From Haloferacaceae archaeon PL-Br10_E2g29 (GTDB taxonomy: Archaea; Halobacteriota; Halobacteria; Halobacteriales; Haloferacaceae): a DNA stretch of 6,040 nt. A program made the position numbers and the translations under genes. Under the pieces are notes generated by a model. That model was given only the letters and a program-made list of their open reading frames with translations, was not told where the DNA came from and made no database searches. The first letter of the stretch is position 1, and every line of letters starts with the position of its first letter. The stretch is from contig LKMS01000095.1 in assembly GCA_001563965.1 (NCBI GenBank), positions 1 through 6,040 on the forward strand, read 5' to 3'. Shown here piece by piece: positions 5,408 through 6,040 of this stretch.

Positions 5408-5605
5408 TTATTCGAGTTGGAACGCCACCTCGACTTCCGCCTGATACTCGCGATCCTCGACGGTCGCGAGTTCGACACCGAGGTCTTGCACCTCAACCCA
5501 GTGGACGTTCTCAAGCGTGGCCAGCGCACGGTCGATTGCGTCGTCGACGGCGTCGTCAAAACTCTCGGTGCTCTTGCCGATGAGGGTCACCTTCTTGTGT
5601 ACCAT
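5408..5605 (-). CDS. Dodecin, flavin-storage protein
   Basis: The 65-residue protein closely resembles the Halobacterium salinarum dodecin: it begins MVHKKVTLIGKSTESFDDAV and ends with an AEVEVAFQLE strand. Dodecins assemble into hollow 12-mers that bind riboflavin and related flavins in stacked pairs, buffering free flavin and limiting photodamage. The residues known to stack on and hold the flavin in the Halobacterium protein are at the same positions here: W36, E45 and Q55. The fold is a short strand, one helix (about 15-32) and two strands. The ATG at 5605 is chosen over one at 5635. The longer version would add ten residues unlike any dodecin, and its start codon overlaps the promoter-like box. 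The protein lacks the last few residues of the Halobacterium form. It lies between a conserved hypothetical gene and a stress-protein gene on the same strand. Confidence 0.93.
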   Translation of the reverse strand: MVHKKVTLIGKSTESFDDAVDDAIDRALATLENVHWVEVQDLGVELATVEDREYQAEVEVAFQLE

Positions 5606-5630
5606 TGCGCCCAACAATACCACGCGTGGC

Positions 5631-5638
5631 CTCAAAAA
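5631..5638 (-). promoter_or_regulatory. TATA-like box of the dodecin gene
   Basis: On the minus strand the site reads TTTTTGAG, 26 to 33 nt before the ATG at 5605, in GC-rich surroundings. The spacing suits a leaderless transcript starting near that ATG. It argues that dodecin has its own promoter although the upstream gene is on the same strand, and it rules out the longer reading frame from 5635. Confidence 0.5.
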
Positions 5639-5692
5639 TCACCCGGCGAATATGAGGGGCCCACGCGGAACCGGGCGTTTGGGTGTAACAAC

Positions 5693-6037
5693 TCAGGCGG
5701 GCGCGAGTGATGAGTCGGGGTGGACGACCTCGAACTCGTCGTCGTCGACGCCGATTATCGCCCAGTCATAGGGTGGTTTTGTCGAACGGAGATACTCACG
5801 AAGCTCCCCTGTGCAGGCCATCCAGGTCACAAAACACCGAAGCCGCACCGGGGCTCCGGACTCCTCAGCAAGTACGGACGACGGCGCTTTCGCATCGTCC
5901 GCACACAACGGCGTGACCCGCACGCGCCGCCATTTTCGTTCGGCAGTGAACTCAGAGCCGTGGTCGTCAATAGCGTAGCCGAGCCGCCGAAACACGGTTC
6001 TGGCCTCTTCAGCCGGTGGTATGGTAACAGGGGCCAT
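5693..6037 (-). CDS. Conserved haloarchaeal-type protein of unknown function (114 residues)
   Basis: The protein starts MAPVTIPPAEEARTVFRRLG and is soluble, with no membrane segment or signal peptide. Residues 9-35 (EEARTVFRRLGY then SEFTAERKW) look like a helix and a strand pair. RCFVTW (67-72), ELREYLR (78-84) and YDWAIIGVDDDEFEVV (90-105) suggest an alternating alpha/beta domain with a final beta pair. The pattern resembles a family seen widely in haloarchaea that I know only as hypothetical, and no function can be given. The C-terminal strands around an acidic DDDE turn are typical of halophilic adaptation. The ATG lies 3 nt from the window edge, so an earlier start outside cannot be excluded and its promoter is not visible. 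It is followed after 87 nt by dodecin on the same strand. Confidence 0.75.
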   Translation of the reverse strand: MAPVTIPPAEEARTVFRRLGYAIDDHGSEFTAERKWRRVRVTPLCADDAKAPSSVLAEESGAPVRLRCFVTWMACTGELREYLRSTKPPYDWAIIGVDDDEFEVVHPDSSLAPA

Positions 6038-6040
6038 CCA

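Noticed and set aside
5408..5635. A longer dodecin starting at 5635
   Set aside because: The ten extra residues do not fit the family, and the start would overlap the TATA-like box at 5631-5638.

Overview
The window looks like a chromosomal segment of a halophilic archaeon (class Halobacteria). The evidence is high GC with mostly C/G-ending codons, acidic proteins rich in Asp and Glu, and several start codons preceded at about -27 by TATA-like boxes with no Shine-Dalgarno site (the leaderless pattern). The gene content agrees: an archaemetzincin N-terminus, an F420-dependent NADP reductase, a DUF63 membrane protein and a Halobacterium-type dodecin. I cannot name the genus. I see no transposase, CRISPR array, tRNA or rRNA, and no gene looks obviously foreign in composition.

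Layout from left to right. (1) The first 98 bases are the start of a minus-strand gene, recognisable from 32 residues as an archaemetzincin (amzA). It is divergent from a plus-strand pair: a HAD-superfamily hydrolase (TIGR01548 type) and, overlapping it by 4 nt, a two-helix membrane protein with a long acidic tail. (2) A separate promoter leads into npdG, the F420:NADP oxidoreductase. (3) Convergent to npdG is a small unrecognised gene of 87 residues. It has the clearest TATA box in the window and, directly behind that box, a 28-bp near-perfect palindrome that looks like an operator. (4) Divergent from it is an inositol-monophosphatase-family sugar phosphatase, followed by a 384-residue DUF63 integral membrane protein. 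(5) The right third is on the minus strand: a conserved haloarchaeal-type protein of unknown function, a dodecin (flavin storage), and a divergent universal stress protein whose end lies only 11 bp from the end of the DUF63 gene.

The genes do not form one pathway. Most have their own promoter-like element, and only the HAD/membrane-protein pair looks translationally coupled. Two proteins concern redox cofactors (NpdG for F420/NADP, dodecin for flavins) and two concern phosphorylated small molecules (the HAD and IMPase-family enzymes), but they are in separate transcription units. I found no clear new multi-gene system. The most interesting signal is the palindrome at 2640-2667 and the small orphan gene it probably controls.
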